Assembly (NCBI GenBank): GCA_938007965.1
Contig: CALLMH010000063.1
Span: 1 to 64,000 of the forward strand
Length of the DNA: 64,000 nt
Direction of reading: 5' to 3'
Source: an uncultured Saprospiraceae bacterium
GTDB taxonomy: Bacteria > Bacteroidota > Bacteroidia > Chitinophagales > Saprospiraceae
The notes under the pieces are model-generated. The model ran no database searches. It was given only the letters and a program-made list of their open reading frames with translations, and was not told the origin of the DNA. Below are positions 56,826 to 64,000 of this stretch, one piece after another. How positions within the stretch are numbered: position 1 is the stretch's first letter; each line of letters starts with the position of its first letter. Position numbers and translations under genes: made by a program.

Positions 56826-58532
56826 TTACTCGAGGCCGAGGATTACTTTCGTAGAGAGGTCCAACACTTCATCCATCTTAGAACTAGGCTGACCAGCAAA
56901 AAGAGCCATTTCACAAGTTTTCAAAATTGACAAATAAGAATCAATCATATCTTGTGATACTCCATTTTTAGATAACTTGGCTACTATTTTCTCTTTTTGA
57001 AAATCTGAATTGGGTAAGCCAAATTTGTTGCCAAGATACCCGTTCATAGTAGAGGATATTTCTTCATAGAATTTACGGCTGTCATTTTGCTCTTGGTGTA
57101 GTCGTGCTTTTTCCAATTTCGAATTGGCTAGCTTCATCGCTTTTTTTCTTCTTTTTTCTTCAGGATCCAGGTTATCTAGAAGTATTTCTTTGTATTTCAT
57201 ATAACCCATAGCCACAAAAGCCAATAGACCTAGGCCAAAACTTACAAACCAAAAACCATCGAAAAACTTCAATTGAAAAGACGATAGATAATCGACTTCT
57301 GCTCTATCTTCTTCTAAGTTCTGAGAGATGGATACATCCCTGTCATCTGCGATTACAGATCTCGTCCCTTTAGTCACCTGGACGCGGAACGGTGCCGTCC
57401 TAATCGTCATATATTTCATACTATCCGTATCATAATAAGAAAACTCCGGTTGTAGATTATAAGTGCCAGGTTTCTTTGGTACGATCAGGTATTCGATTTG
57501 CTTATAGTTACTTACTACCCCATCTCTAGAGGTATCCTCATCACGCACAACATTAGGATCATAATACTCCATATGCTCGACTTGTCGCTGATTCGGTGCT
57601 GAGAATGTCTTACCATCACCGGTTCCTCGCACCTCCATATTGATGACAAATGCATCGTCTGTAGTGATCCGCTTCTTATTGATCTTAGCCGCCATCTGAT
57701 ACTTACCGACGGCACCAGAAAAACTAATAGGTGCTCCAGGGGGTGGATCATTAACTTGGATGGTAAGTGGATTGGTTTTGATCCTCTTCTGTCTTGTAGG
57801 AGGTCGACTGAAAAATCCGCCGTTACTTCTTGCTCCTGGTATAGGGATAGCCAAGGTAACTGTCACGGGGGTAAAATCAAATCGACCCGTCCGCTGCGGA
57901 AATAAGGCTACTTTCTTCAGCACCTTAGTGTAGTATTCTTTACCATCTATGATCTCTCGCGTTACTTCTGATCTGTAATTCCGAAGCTCTTGAGAGAAAA
58001 ACCCATCATAATCTGGTTCATTGACCAGATCATATCCATTTACATCTTGTTGTGTGTAGAGTTTATATTCTAATGTGATTTGCTGACCTAATATGGCTTC
58101 TTCAGCGGTAGTTTCTAGTTTTATATAACTTTCCTTATCACTATCTGCGATCTGACTGGCCGCTTTACCTTTTACGACTTCTACGGTGATAGAGTTAGAT
58201 GTCATCTTTTTTCCATTGACCACAATAGAGCCGGCAGGAATCGTGTATTTACCGACTTTGGTGGCATACAGATCGTAGGATATAGATTGTTTTTTGGATA
58301 TTGTACCATTGATGATACTTGTGGAACTGGACTGCTGCGGACCACCTACCACTTCAAATGGACTGAAATTGGGTGCACTGAAATTATTACCGTTTACTCC
58401 ATTCAAAGTATATCTTACTTGAAATGCAGAATTCTGCACGACCTTCTGCGCATCCACTGTCAATCTGAATGATTGTGCATGTAGCACCACAAATGATAAA
58501 CTGAATATTAATAAGCCTAGGATTCGCTTCAT
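56826..58532 (-). CDS. batD: BatD family protein
   Basis: About 568 residues from MKRILGLL (start 58532; a start five codons earlier at 58547 is also possible but puts MLFRG before the signal peptide). Signal peptide to HAQ, then Ig-like BatD modules (first about 20-130: SFRLTVDAQKVVQNSAFQ...NSITVEVV), more beta modules to about 400, one membrane helix near 425-450 and a cytoplasmic helical tail. BatD is part of a membrane VWA/TPR complex tied to aerotolerance or stress in Bacteroidota; the biochemical role is not settled. It follows the short paralogue with almost no gap and is the last gene of the operon; no batE follows. Confidence 0.92.
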   Translation of the reverse strand: MKRILGLLIFSLSFVVLHAQSFRLTVDAQKVVQNSAFQVRYTLNGVNGNNFSAPNFSPFEVVGGPQQSSSTSIINGTISKKQSISYDLYATKVGKYTIPAGSIVVNGKKMTSNSITVEVVKGKAASQIADSDKESYIKLETTAEEAILGQQITLEYKLYTQQDVNGYDLVNEPDYDGFFSQELRNYRSEVTREIIDGKEYYTKVLKKVALFPQRTGRFDFTPVTVTLAIPIPGARSNGGFFSRPPTRQKRIKTNPLTIQVNDPPPGAPISFSGAVGKYQMAAKINKKRITTDDAFVINMEVRGTGDGKTFSAPNQRQVEHMEYYDPNVVRDEDTSRDGVVSNYKQIEYLIVPKKPGTYNLQPEFSYYDTDSMKYMTIRTAPFRVQVTKGTRSVIADDRDVSISQNLEEDRAEVDYLSSFQLKFFDGFWFVSFGLGLLAFVAMGYMKYKEILLDNLDPEEKRRKKAMKLANSKLEKARLHQEQNDSRKFYEEISSTMNGYLGNKFGLPNSDFQKEKIVAKLSKNGVSQDMIDSYLSILKTCEMALFAGQPSSKMDEVLDLSTKVILGLE

Positions 58533-58549
58533 ACCTCTAAATAACAACT

Positions 58550-59035
58550 TTATATTTTCTTGAGCTTTCTTTTTTTCTTTTTGCTTGTAGGCTCCTTGTT
58601 TGATTTTCTTTTCTGACTTGGGAAGTTGAATTCAAAGTATCCAGAATTTCTTGGAGGCTGCTCAATGATACCTTCTGGATTTGGTAAAACCAATACTGTG
58701 ATCGGCTCAGTTTCATATGTTTCACTTACTGTCTCAAGATAACCAGGTAAGATCGTCACCTCTCCTACTTCATCACAAAGTATTGAATAACTGTATCTTG
58801 CAGTTTGCGTAACGTCACCATTGATCATAGACATAGATGTGGATGTATTGGGACCACTTATGATGTTGAGATCTTTCATATCTGGCCCTTCGAATTGTCC
58901 AGCAATATTATCTGCCGTGAAGACAACATTCAATATATTCCCTGCTAAGATCGTATCTGAACTGACATCCACATTGAATTCCTGTCCGAGTATAGGGATG
59001 GTAAATAAGAGTAAAATTAGAGTTTTAAGGCTCAT
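58550..59035 (-). CDS. Half-length BatD-like protein (single N-terminal domain)
   Basis: 161 residues. Signal peptide to about 17 (ILGQ), then one domain (about 20-120) that parallels the first module of BatD: DTILAGNILNVVFTADNIAG, GPNTSTSMSMINGDV, SYSILCDEVGEVTILPGYLE, EPITVLV. It ends with a Lys/Ser-rich tail (about 140-161) and has no membrane helix. It sits between batC and batD, 114 bases from batC and about 2-17 bases before batD, so it is likely co-transcribed. Probably a duplicate of the BatD start that was cut short; whether it is functional is unknown. Confidence 0.8.
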   Translation of the reverse strand: MSLKTLILLLFTIPILGQEFNVDVSSDTILAGNILNVVFTADNIAGQFEGPDMKDLNIISGPNTSTSMSMINGDVTQTARYSYSILCDEVGEVTILPGYLETVSETYETEPITVLVLPNPEGIIEQPPRNSGYFEFNFPSQKRKSNKEPTSKKKKRKLKKI

Positions 59036-59164
59036 GGTTTGCTGCTTTTATTAATATTACTTTTGAAAAATAAACTTCCTGATTTTAGCTTTCATCTATT
59101 CTATGGGATATCGAAGATGAATCACTGATCCCAAGAGGACATTAGCATTAATCGGCTTCACTTC

Positions 59165-59989
59165 TTACCAGTCTTTCTTTGGTTTTTTGCTATTGCCTTT
59201 CATTTTTCTTAGTTTTTCTTGCACTTTTTGTTCTTCATTATCTATAATTTCTAATAGTTTCCGTGCATCCTCTTTGTCTAGATCTTTTTTATCGGCTTGT
59301 TTAGCCTCCTGCTCTTTTTGGTCTTCGGACTCTTGAGATTCGGATTGAGATTCTTGCTCTTCTTTTTGCTCTTGATCTTCTTCTTGTTGCTGTTGTTCTT
59401 GTTGCTGTTGTTGTTGGTTTTCTTGATCTTGATTTTCGTCTTTATTTTGATCTTGATTCTCTTGCTGTTGCTGCTGTTGTTGCTGTTGTTGCTTAAGCAT
59501 TTGCTTTGCTAGCATTAGATTTTCTTTTGCTTCTTCATCCTCCCCATTATATTTGAGCGCATTTTTGAAGGATTGTATACTTTCTTGAAATTTTTGATTT
59601 TGGAAATGGGTGTTCCCTAGATTATAATATGCATTTGATACTACTCTGGGATCATTGCTTGTAAGTGCGCTTTGATATTGATTAAGCGCCTCTTCGTAAC
59701 GCTCCTGATTATAGAGCGTGTTTCCTAGATTATAGTTGGCTTTTCCTGACTTATCAGTCTCACTTGCTTTTCTATATTTGTCCTCAGCCAGTTCGTATTG
59801 CTCTTTATTATATAGATTATCACCTTCCATCAATAGCTCGTGGGAAGATTGTGCTGACGATGAACTTGTAATCAATGATAAAAATATTATTAAAACCAAG
59901 ATCTTTAATATCACAAAAATCCTAGAAGCGGATAGCACTTCAGATTTATTAAAATACTTTTGATATTCTTCTGATATGATATCTGTCAT
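59165..59989 (-). CDS. batC: BatC-type TPR protein with glutamine-rich tail
   Basis: 274 residues. A membrane segment at about 28-42 anchors it, then three TPR units (about 48-165; YNLGNTLYNQERYEEALNQYQ, AYYNLGNTHFQNQKFQESIQSF). From 170 to 230 comes a low-complexity region starting with ten glutamines, then mixed Gln/Glu/Asp, and finally a basic end (GNSKKPKKDW). Part of the Bat complex, TPRs probably binding partners such as BatB. The CAG/CAA run can slip at the DNA level. 27 bases downstream of batB. N-terminus start at 59989 is the only ATG. Confidence 0.9.
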   Translation of the reverse strand: MTDIISEEYQKYFNKSEVLSASRIFVILKILVLIIFLSLITSSSSAQSSHELLMEGDNLYNKEQYELAEDKYRKASETDKSGKANYNLGNTLYNQERYEEALNQYQSALTSNDPRVVSNAYYNLGNTHFQNQKFQESIQSFKNALKYNGEDEEAKENLMLAKQMLKQQQQQQQQQQENQDQNKDENQDQENQQQQQQEQQQQEEDQEQKEEQESQSESQESEDQKEQEAKQADKKDLDKEDARKLLEIIDNEEQKVQEKLRKMKGNSKKPKKDW

Positions 59990-60016
59990 GATGCTATTTT
60001 TTTTGAATAAACAAAC

Positions 60017-61021
60017 TTAAAATATCTTCCTCAAACCATTTGGCAGTATCCAATCCAACAAAAATAATAGAAAAGCAATTCCCAAAAACCATTGAAAATA
60101 ACTGTTGTATTCAGAAAATGACTTCTGCTCCACTTCTCTTTTTTGCAATCTATCTAACCTCGACTTCAGGTCTTTGATGGCATCTTCGCCTTGATTTACA
60201 AGATAGAATTCTCCGCCACCGCTCCTTGCTATGTCTTGCAGATTCTCTACATTCAGCTTACTGACTACCGGGTTGCCCTCTTCGTCTTTCTTATATTCTG
60301 ATACACCTCGATTCATATAAGGTACATAAGTACCGTTTTCAGTACCTACACCGATCGTATATATGACCAATCCATCTTCAGCGCCCTGTATGGCTTTCGC
60401 CTTTGCTTTTCCTTCATGATCTTCTCCATCAGTGATGATGATCAATGCACGTTGATGTCGTACTTCTTCTTCATAGGCCTTCATCGCAAGATCAATCGCT
60501 TCATCTATGGCTGTCCCTTGTGTGCCAGCTAAGTTCGGATTGGCACTTTTGACAAATAATTCTGCCGCAGCATAATCATTCGTAAGAGGCATCTGGAGAT
60601 ATGCATCCCCGGCAAAATAGATCAATCCTATCCGATCCCCTTTCAGGTTTCTGATCAACTTTTCAGTGAATCTCTTTGCACGCTCCAATCTTGATGGTGA
60701 GATATCTTTAGCCATCATACTCTGAGAAATATCAAACGCAATAAAGATATCAGCACTTTCGACTTTCATTTTCTCTTTCTTCGTACCCCATTGTGGGTTT
60801 GCCGCACCTACAAACAAGAATACAAGACCCAATAAAACGGCTGCATTTTTCAACCACAACCTCATAATACTGGCATCAGGCATCAGTCGCTTAACCAAGG
60901 CATCATCCCCTATCTGAGCGAGTCTCTTTCCTCTCCAAAGATATACTAAGTACATCAATACGAATAAGATCGGAACCAATGCCAACCAATATAAATACGA
61001 TATGTCTTCGAATCTAAACAC
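60017..61021 (-). CDS. batB: BatB VWA protein
   Basis: 334 residues. Two membrane helices near the N-terminus (about 10-25 and 58-76), a periplasmic or cytoplasmic VWA domain (about 88-285) with the metal site DISQS (FIAFDISQSMMAKD), T and D contacts in LAGTQGTAID and ITDGEDHEG, and a final membrane helix (about 310-328). Part of the Bat operon; its partner batA ends exactly where batB starts (61021/61022), so the pair is translated together. Paralogue of batA. Confidence 0.93.
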   Translation of the reverse strand: MFRFEDISYLYWLALVPILFVLMYLVYLWRGKRLAQIGDDALVKRLMPDASIMRLWLKNAAVLLGLVFLFVGAANPQWGTKKEKMKVESADIFIAFDISQSMMAKDISPSRLERAKRFTEKLIRNLKGDRIGLIYFAGDAYLQMPLTNDYAAAELFVKSANPNLAGTQGTAIDEAIDLAMKAYEEEVRHQRALIIITDGEDHEGKAKAKAIQGAEDGLVIYTIGVGTENGTYVPYMNRGVSEYKKDEEGNPVVSKLNVENLQDIARSGGGEFYLVNQGEDAIKDLKSRLDRLQKREVEQKSFSEYNSYFQWFLGIAFLLFLLDWILPNGLRKIF

Positions 61022-62029
61022 CTATGATAATATATTTAGAACTGTTTTTCTTAATAATAATTCTACCAGTAGTAATCCAAGGCCTATCAATAAAAAACTT
61101 CTGAATTCGTCTTGATACCTCTTGAATATATTGACCTCTATCTCTGTCTTCTCTAATCGATCAATCTCGGCATATATTGCTTCTAACTGATTTCTATCTT
61201 TTGCCCTGTAGTATCTTCCTCCTGTACTGCTTGATATTTCTTGGAGTAATCGTTCATCGATCTGCACCTTCGCATTTCGGAATATATACTGTCCATTGCT
61301 TCTTCTATTTACCGGTGTGAGCGCATTGCCCTCGCTACCTACACCTATCGTATATACTTTTACATCGTATTCTCTAGCGATCTCCGCTGCGGTCTCTGGG
61401 TCTATATAGCCCGTATTATTGACCCCATCGGTCAGTAGAATTACGACTTTTGACTCTGACTCACTGTCCTTTAATCTATTTACAGCAGTAGCTAATCCCA
61501 TCCCTATCGCCGTACCATCTTCCAATGTACCTACTGATAATGCCTGCAAGAAATCAATCAATATAGACTGGTCTGTAGTCAGAGGACATTGGGTAAATGC
61601 CTCTCCTGCAAATACTGCTAGCCCTAATCTATCGTACTTTCTATTTCTGACAAAATCCTCAGCCACTTGCTTACTTACCTCAAGTCTGTCGGGCTCGAAA
61701 TCTTTGGCCAGCATACTACTCGACAGATCTATCGCTAGCATGATGTCTATCCCTTCAGCATTGACTTTTTCTTCTTTCAATGATAATTGTGGCCTCGCCA
61801 ATGACAGCACCATAAACAAAAGCCCTAGCAACCTCAGCAGATCGGGTAACCAAGTAAGCTTCGTCCTCCATGAACCTCCTCCATCAAATGCTTCGGATGT
61901 GGAGATTGTAAATGTAGTATCAGAATTTTTATTCGCAAGAAATCGCCAAGCATACCACCCAAGTGGAATCAAACCCAACAATAAAAAGAAGGGACTGACA
62001 AATTCTATATTTTTTAGATATTCAATCAT
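61022..62029 (-). CDS. batA: BatA VWA protein
   Basis: 335 residues. Membrane helices near 12-28 and 60-78, a VWA domain (about 90-285) with the metal site DLSSS (IMLAIDLSSSMLAKD) and LTDGVNNTG, and a final helix (about 310-330). Overlaps the upstream gene by four bases (ATGA at 62026-62029) and abuts batB, which supports one operon. Paralogue of batB; both probably act as a membrane complex with metal-dependent adhesion. Confidence 0.93.
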   Translation of the reverse strand: MIEYLKNIEFVSPFFLLLGLIPLGWYAWRFLANKNSDTTFTISTSEAFDGGGSWRTKLTWLPDLLRLLGLLFMVLSLARPQLSLKEEKVNAEGIDIMLAIDLSSSMLAKDFEPDRLEVSKQVAEDFVRNRKYDRLGLAVFAGEAFTQCPLTTDQSILIDFLQALSVGTLEDGTAIGMGLATAVNRLKDSESESKVVILLTDGVNNTGYIDPETAAEIAREYDVKVYTIGVGSEGNALTPVNRRSNGQYIFRNAKVQIDERLLQEISSSTGGRYYRAKDRNQLEAIYAEIDRLEKTEIEVNIFKRYQDEFRSFLLIGLGLLLVELLLRKTVLNILS

Positions 62030-63024
62030 TCTCCACTTTCGGTTTCTATTTGTACTTGCTTTGTGATATTTACTATTTCTATGGCATCCTCCATAAATCT
62101 TTCATTGATTTCAGGCCCAGTTTTACCTTTTGCAAATTTCACCTTATCCGCGATTTGAAGAATATCCGTAAACTTAGAAATCACTGCAGTACCGATTCCC
62201 TTTTTTGACATTGAGTTTTTTAGTTGACTTGTGGTCATTTCTAAGGCTTGGATATCATATCTATCCTCTACATACTGTCGCATTACTCGAGTGAGTTCGG
62301 TGTGATATTGCTTTTCTTCTCCGCTTTGCCACAGTTGTTTTGACTTCAATTCATTCAAATCTTTTAAAGCGATAATGTGTGCGGGCTTTTTGACTTCTGG
62401 GACTATGACTACTTCCTTTTCTTCATTGTCTTTGAATTTCTTATTCAGATATATACCAAGGAGAACAAGACCTACAGCCGTTAATAATCCATACAGATAT
62501 TTCATATAATCTTTCCAAGATATCGCTTCTTCTATGATAGATTTATTTTCATTTAGCTCTATTGCCTGACCTCTTGGCAATACATAAAGAGGCTTTCTTT
62601 GCAATGGCATCACTGCCTGAGCGGGGGTGGTATTTATAATTGGAATAGGGAGTAAGAATGCTCCGATAGTACTGATTCTTATTTTCACCGAACCTTGTAA
62701 TGGCAATCCAGAACCATCTGGCTGTTGGCTTATGATTAAGTTGACATCATTGATACCGAATGCTCCTCCATCTACAATATCCACATCCATGATCTCATCA
62801 AAAGTCACGGAATCTTGCTGATAAGCGGCATTTTCTATTTCTTTCAGAGGACTGAAATCAATAGAAGTCAATTGTGTACCCGTAGGGACATTCATCTTAT
62901 AATTCAGCACAACATCATCTCCAAAGTAGATAGAATCTGGTATCGCATCCACTGCTACACTGAGCTGAGCAGATACACTTGATAGCACTATGCTACAAAA
63001 CAATATCAAAAAGTACTTCATCAT
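62026..63024 (-). CDS. DUF4381-like membrane protein of the Bat operon
   Basis: 332 residues. Signal peptide 1-19 (VSAQ), a beta-sandwich (about 20-150), a membrane helix near 173-192, and a cytoplasmic part with the DUF4381-like pattern of charged helices (LKDLNELKSKQLWQSGEEKQYHTELTRVMRQYVEDRYDIQALEMTTSQL). It overlaps both neighbours by four bases (ATGA at 63021-63024 and 62026-62029), typical of coupled translation. It is likely part of the Bat membrane complex; no enzyme motif is visible. Confidence 0.82.
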   Translation of the reverse strand: MMKYFLILFCSIVLSSVSAQLSVAVDAIPDSIYFGDDVVLNYKMNVPTGTQLTSIDFSPLKEIENAAYQQDSVTFDEIMDVDIVDGGAFGINDVNLIISQQPDGSGLPLQGSVKIRISTIGAFLLPIPIINTTPAQAVMPLQRKPLYVLPRGQAIELNENKSIIEEAISWKDYMKYLYGLLTAVGLVLLGIYLNKKFKDNEEKEVVIVPEVKKPAHIIALKDLNELKSKQLWQSGEEKQYHTELTRVMRQYVEDRYDIQALEMTTSQLKNSMSKKGIGTAVISKFTDILQIADKVKFAKGKTGPEINERFMEDAIEIVNITKQVQIETESGE

Positions 63025-63890
63025 CGGCCTCTCTTTTTGAAAAATTTCAACAATGATTTTACATAATCTTCATCTGTCTGGATACTCAACACATCCGAAC
63101 CAGATTTATTGAATGAATTCTTGAATGTATTTTCGTGATTTTCGAACCACTGAGCATAATTTTCTCTCACTTTTTTTACTGATGTATCTATTATTCTTTC
63201 AGCGCCAGTTTCAGCATCTTTCATACGGATCAAACCCGCATTGGGCAATTCTCTTTCGCTCTTATCATAGATATGAATGCCTACGATATCATGCTTTCTT
63301 GATGCAATGTTGAGAGCCGTCTCATATCCAGAGGTGATATAATCAGATAGACAGAATACGATCGCTCGCTTCTTCTGGATATTGGTTAGATACTCTAATG
63401 CCAACTTCAAATCCGTACCTGTGCTTTGCCTGTCATGTGAGATGAGCTCTCTTATTATCCTAAGAATGGTTGTCTTTCCTTTTTTTGGTGGGATGTATTT
63501 TTCTATCTTATCAGAAAACAGGATAGCACCTACTTTATCATTATTGGTAGTAGCTGAGAAAGCAATGACAGCGGCTATTTCTGTGATCATTTCACTTTTG
63601 AACTGGCCCTCTGTCCCATATAGTGCAGAAGCACTCACATCGATCAATAGCATCACGGTCAGCTCTCTTTCTTCTTCGAATACCTTGACCGCGGTATCGT
63701 TGGTCCTCGCTGTAACATTCCAATCTATATTCCTAACATCATCGCCATAGATATAATTTCTCACTTCACTGAATGACATCCCCCTTCCTTTGAAGGCACT
63801 ATGATACTCTCCCGAGAATATGTGTTTACTCAGACCTTTGGTCTTGATCTCAATCTTCCGTACTTTTTTGAGTAGCTCTGCTGTATCCAT
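63021..63890 (-). CDS. DUF58 domain protein
   Basis: 289 residues, cytoplasmic or membrane-associated without a clear helix. The conserved start GRGMSFSEVRNYIYGDDVRNIDWNVTARTN (about 36-65) is the DUF58 hallmark, followed by a VWA-like segment with a partly conserved metal site (LLIDVSASALYG) and ILFSDKIEKYIPPKKG. DUF58 proteins sit next to MoxR ATPases and Bat genes. A MoxR gene is expected just beyond the window's right end on the same strand. Overlaps the next gene by four bases. Confidence 0.93.
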   Translation of the reverse strand: MDTAELLKKVRKIEIKTKGLSKHIFSGEYHSAFKGRGMSFSEVRNYIYGDDVRNIDWNVTARTNDTAVKVFEEERELTVMLLIDVSASALYGTEGQFKSEMITEIAAVIAFSATTNNDKVGAILFSDKIEKYIPPKKGKTTILRIIRELISHDRQSTGTDLKLALEYLTNIQKKRAIVFCLSDYITSGYETALNIASRKHDIVGIHIYDKSERELPNAGLIRMKDAETGAERIIDTSVKKVRENYAQWFENHENTFKNSFNKSGSDVLSIQTDEDYVKSLLKFFKKRGR

Positions 63891-64000
63891 TTGAATTGAT
63901 GAATTAGTGAATTATCGAATCGTTGAATCCAGAAATATAGATAGATTCAAACTTACATCCTGCAACTCCACTATGGTACTTCTACTGCGTTGATTATTCT
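63891..64000. other. Window end upstream of the Bat operon
   Basis: 110 bases without a gene; either the operon promoter or the gap to an upstream moxR. Not resolvable here. Confidence 0.4.

Noticed and set aside
59297-59512. A Leu-rich plus-strand open frame
   Set aside because: It is the complement of the glutamine-rich tract in batC.

Overview
The window is an AT-rich stretch of a Bacteroidota chromosome, most likely a marine or environmental member near the Saprospiria; the class is an inference. The evidence is a PorW/SprE-type lipoprotein of the type IX secretion system (T9SS), five secreted proteins ending in T9SS sorting tails, three large TonB-dependent receptors, a Bat operon, the absence of Shine-Dalgarno motifs before most starts, and promoters of the Bacteroidota type (TTG, about 20 bases, TAnnTTTG). 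Three genes appear to start with TTG.

Layout. 1-8 kb: an intergenic repeat, an ABC exporter, the PorW-like lipoprotein, an M23 peptidase, a small HAD protein and an MtfA-like protein that has lost its zinc motif. 8-16.5 kb: an extended SDR reductase, a T9SS cargo protein, folE, then a minus-strand run of an M43 protease, a YkgJ cysteine-cluster protein and a gamma-carbonic-anhydrase-like protein, then metK and an orphan lipoprotein. 16.8-24.4 kb: creD, a LysE-type exporter, ruvB with a DUF3467 gene, a secreted protein with calcium-loop-like motifs, and a type IA topoisomerase (topB). 24.9-34.7 kb: a TonB-dependent receptor, a T9SS cargo protein, tRNA-Asn, a B12-binding radical SAM protein, a mosaic of repeats, and an 845-residue Asp-box (BNR) surface protein. 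34.9-46 kb: upp, divergent from a sodium-solute symporter plus murQ (probable MurNAc uptake and use), a SulP transporter, a cysteine-marked TonB-dependent receptor, uppS and bamA. 46-56.5 kb: more repeats, a TPR protein, gyrA, a lamin-tail/cupredoxin T9SS protein and an Oar-like receptor. 56.8-63.9 kb: a tightly packed minus-strand Bat operon (DUF58, DUF4381-like, batA, batB, batC, a half-length BatD paralogue, batD); its usual moxR would lie just past the right edge.

Working together: bamA and uppS serve envelope building; PorW with the sorting-tail proteins points to an active T9SS surface proteome; the symporter and MurQ suggest peptidoglycan sugar salvage; the Bat genes form a membrane VWA/TPR complex.

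The least explained content is intergenic. A 393-base unit occurs twice with about 97% identity, and one copy overlaps a MITE-like segment with 17-base terminal inverted repeats. A separate hairpin repeat of about 55 bases occurs five times, in both orientations and only between genes, mostly between convergent genes. No transposase, CRISPR array, phage or toxin-antitoxin module was seen. Most of the coding content is ordinary core genome.
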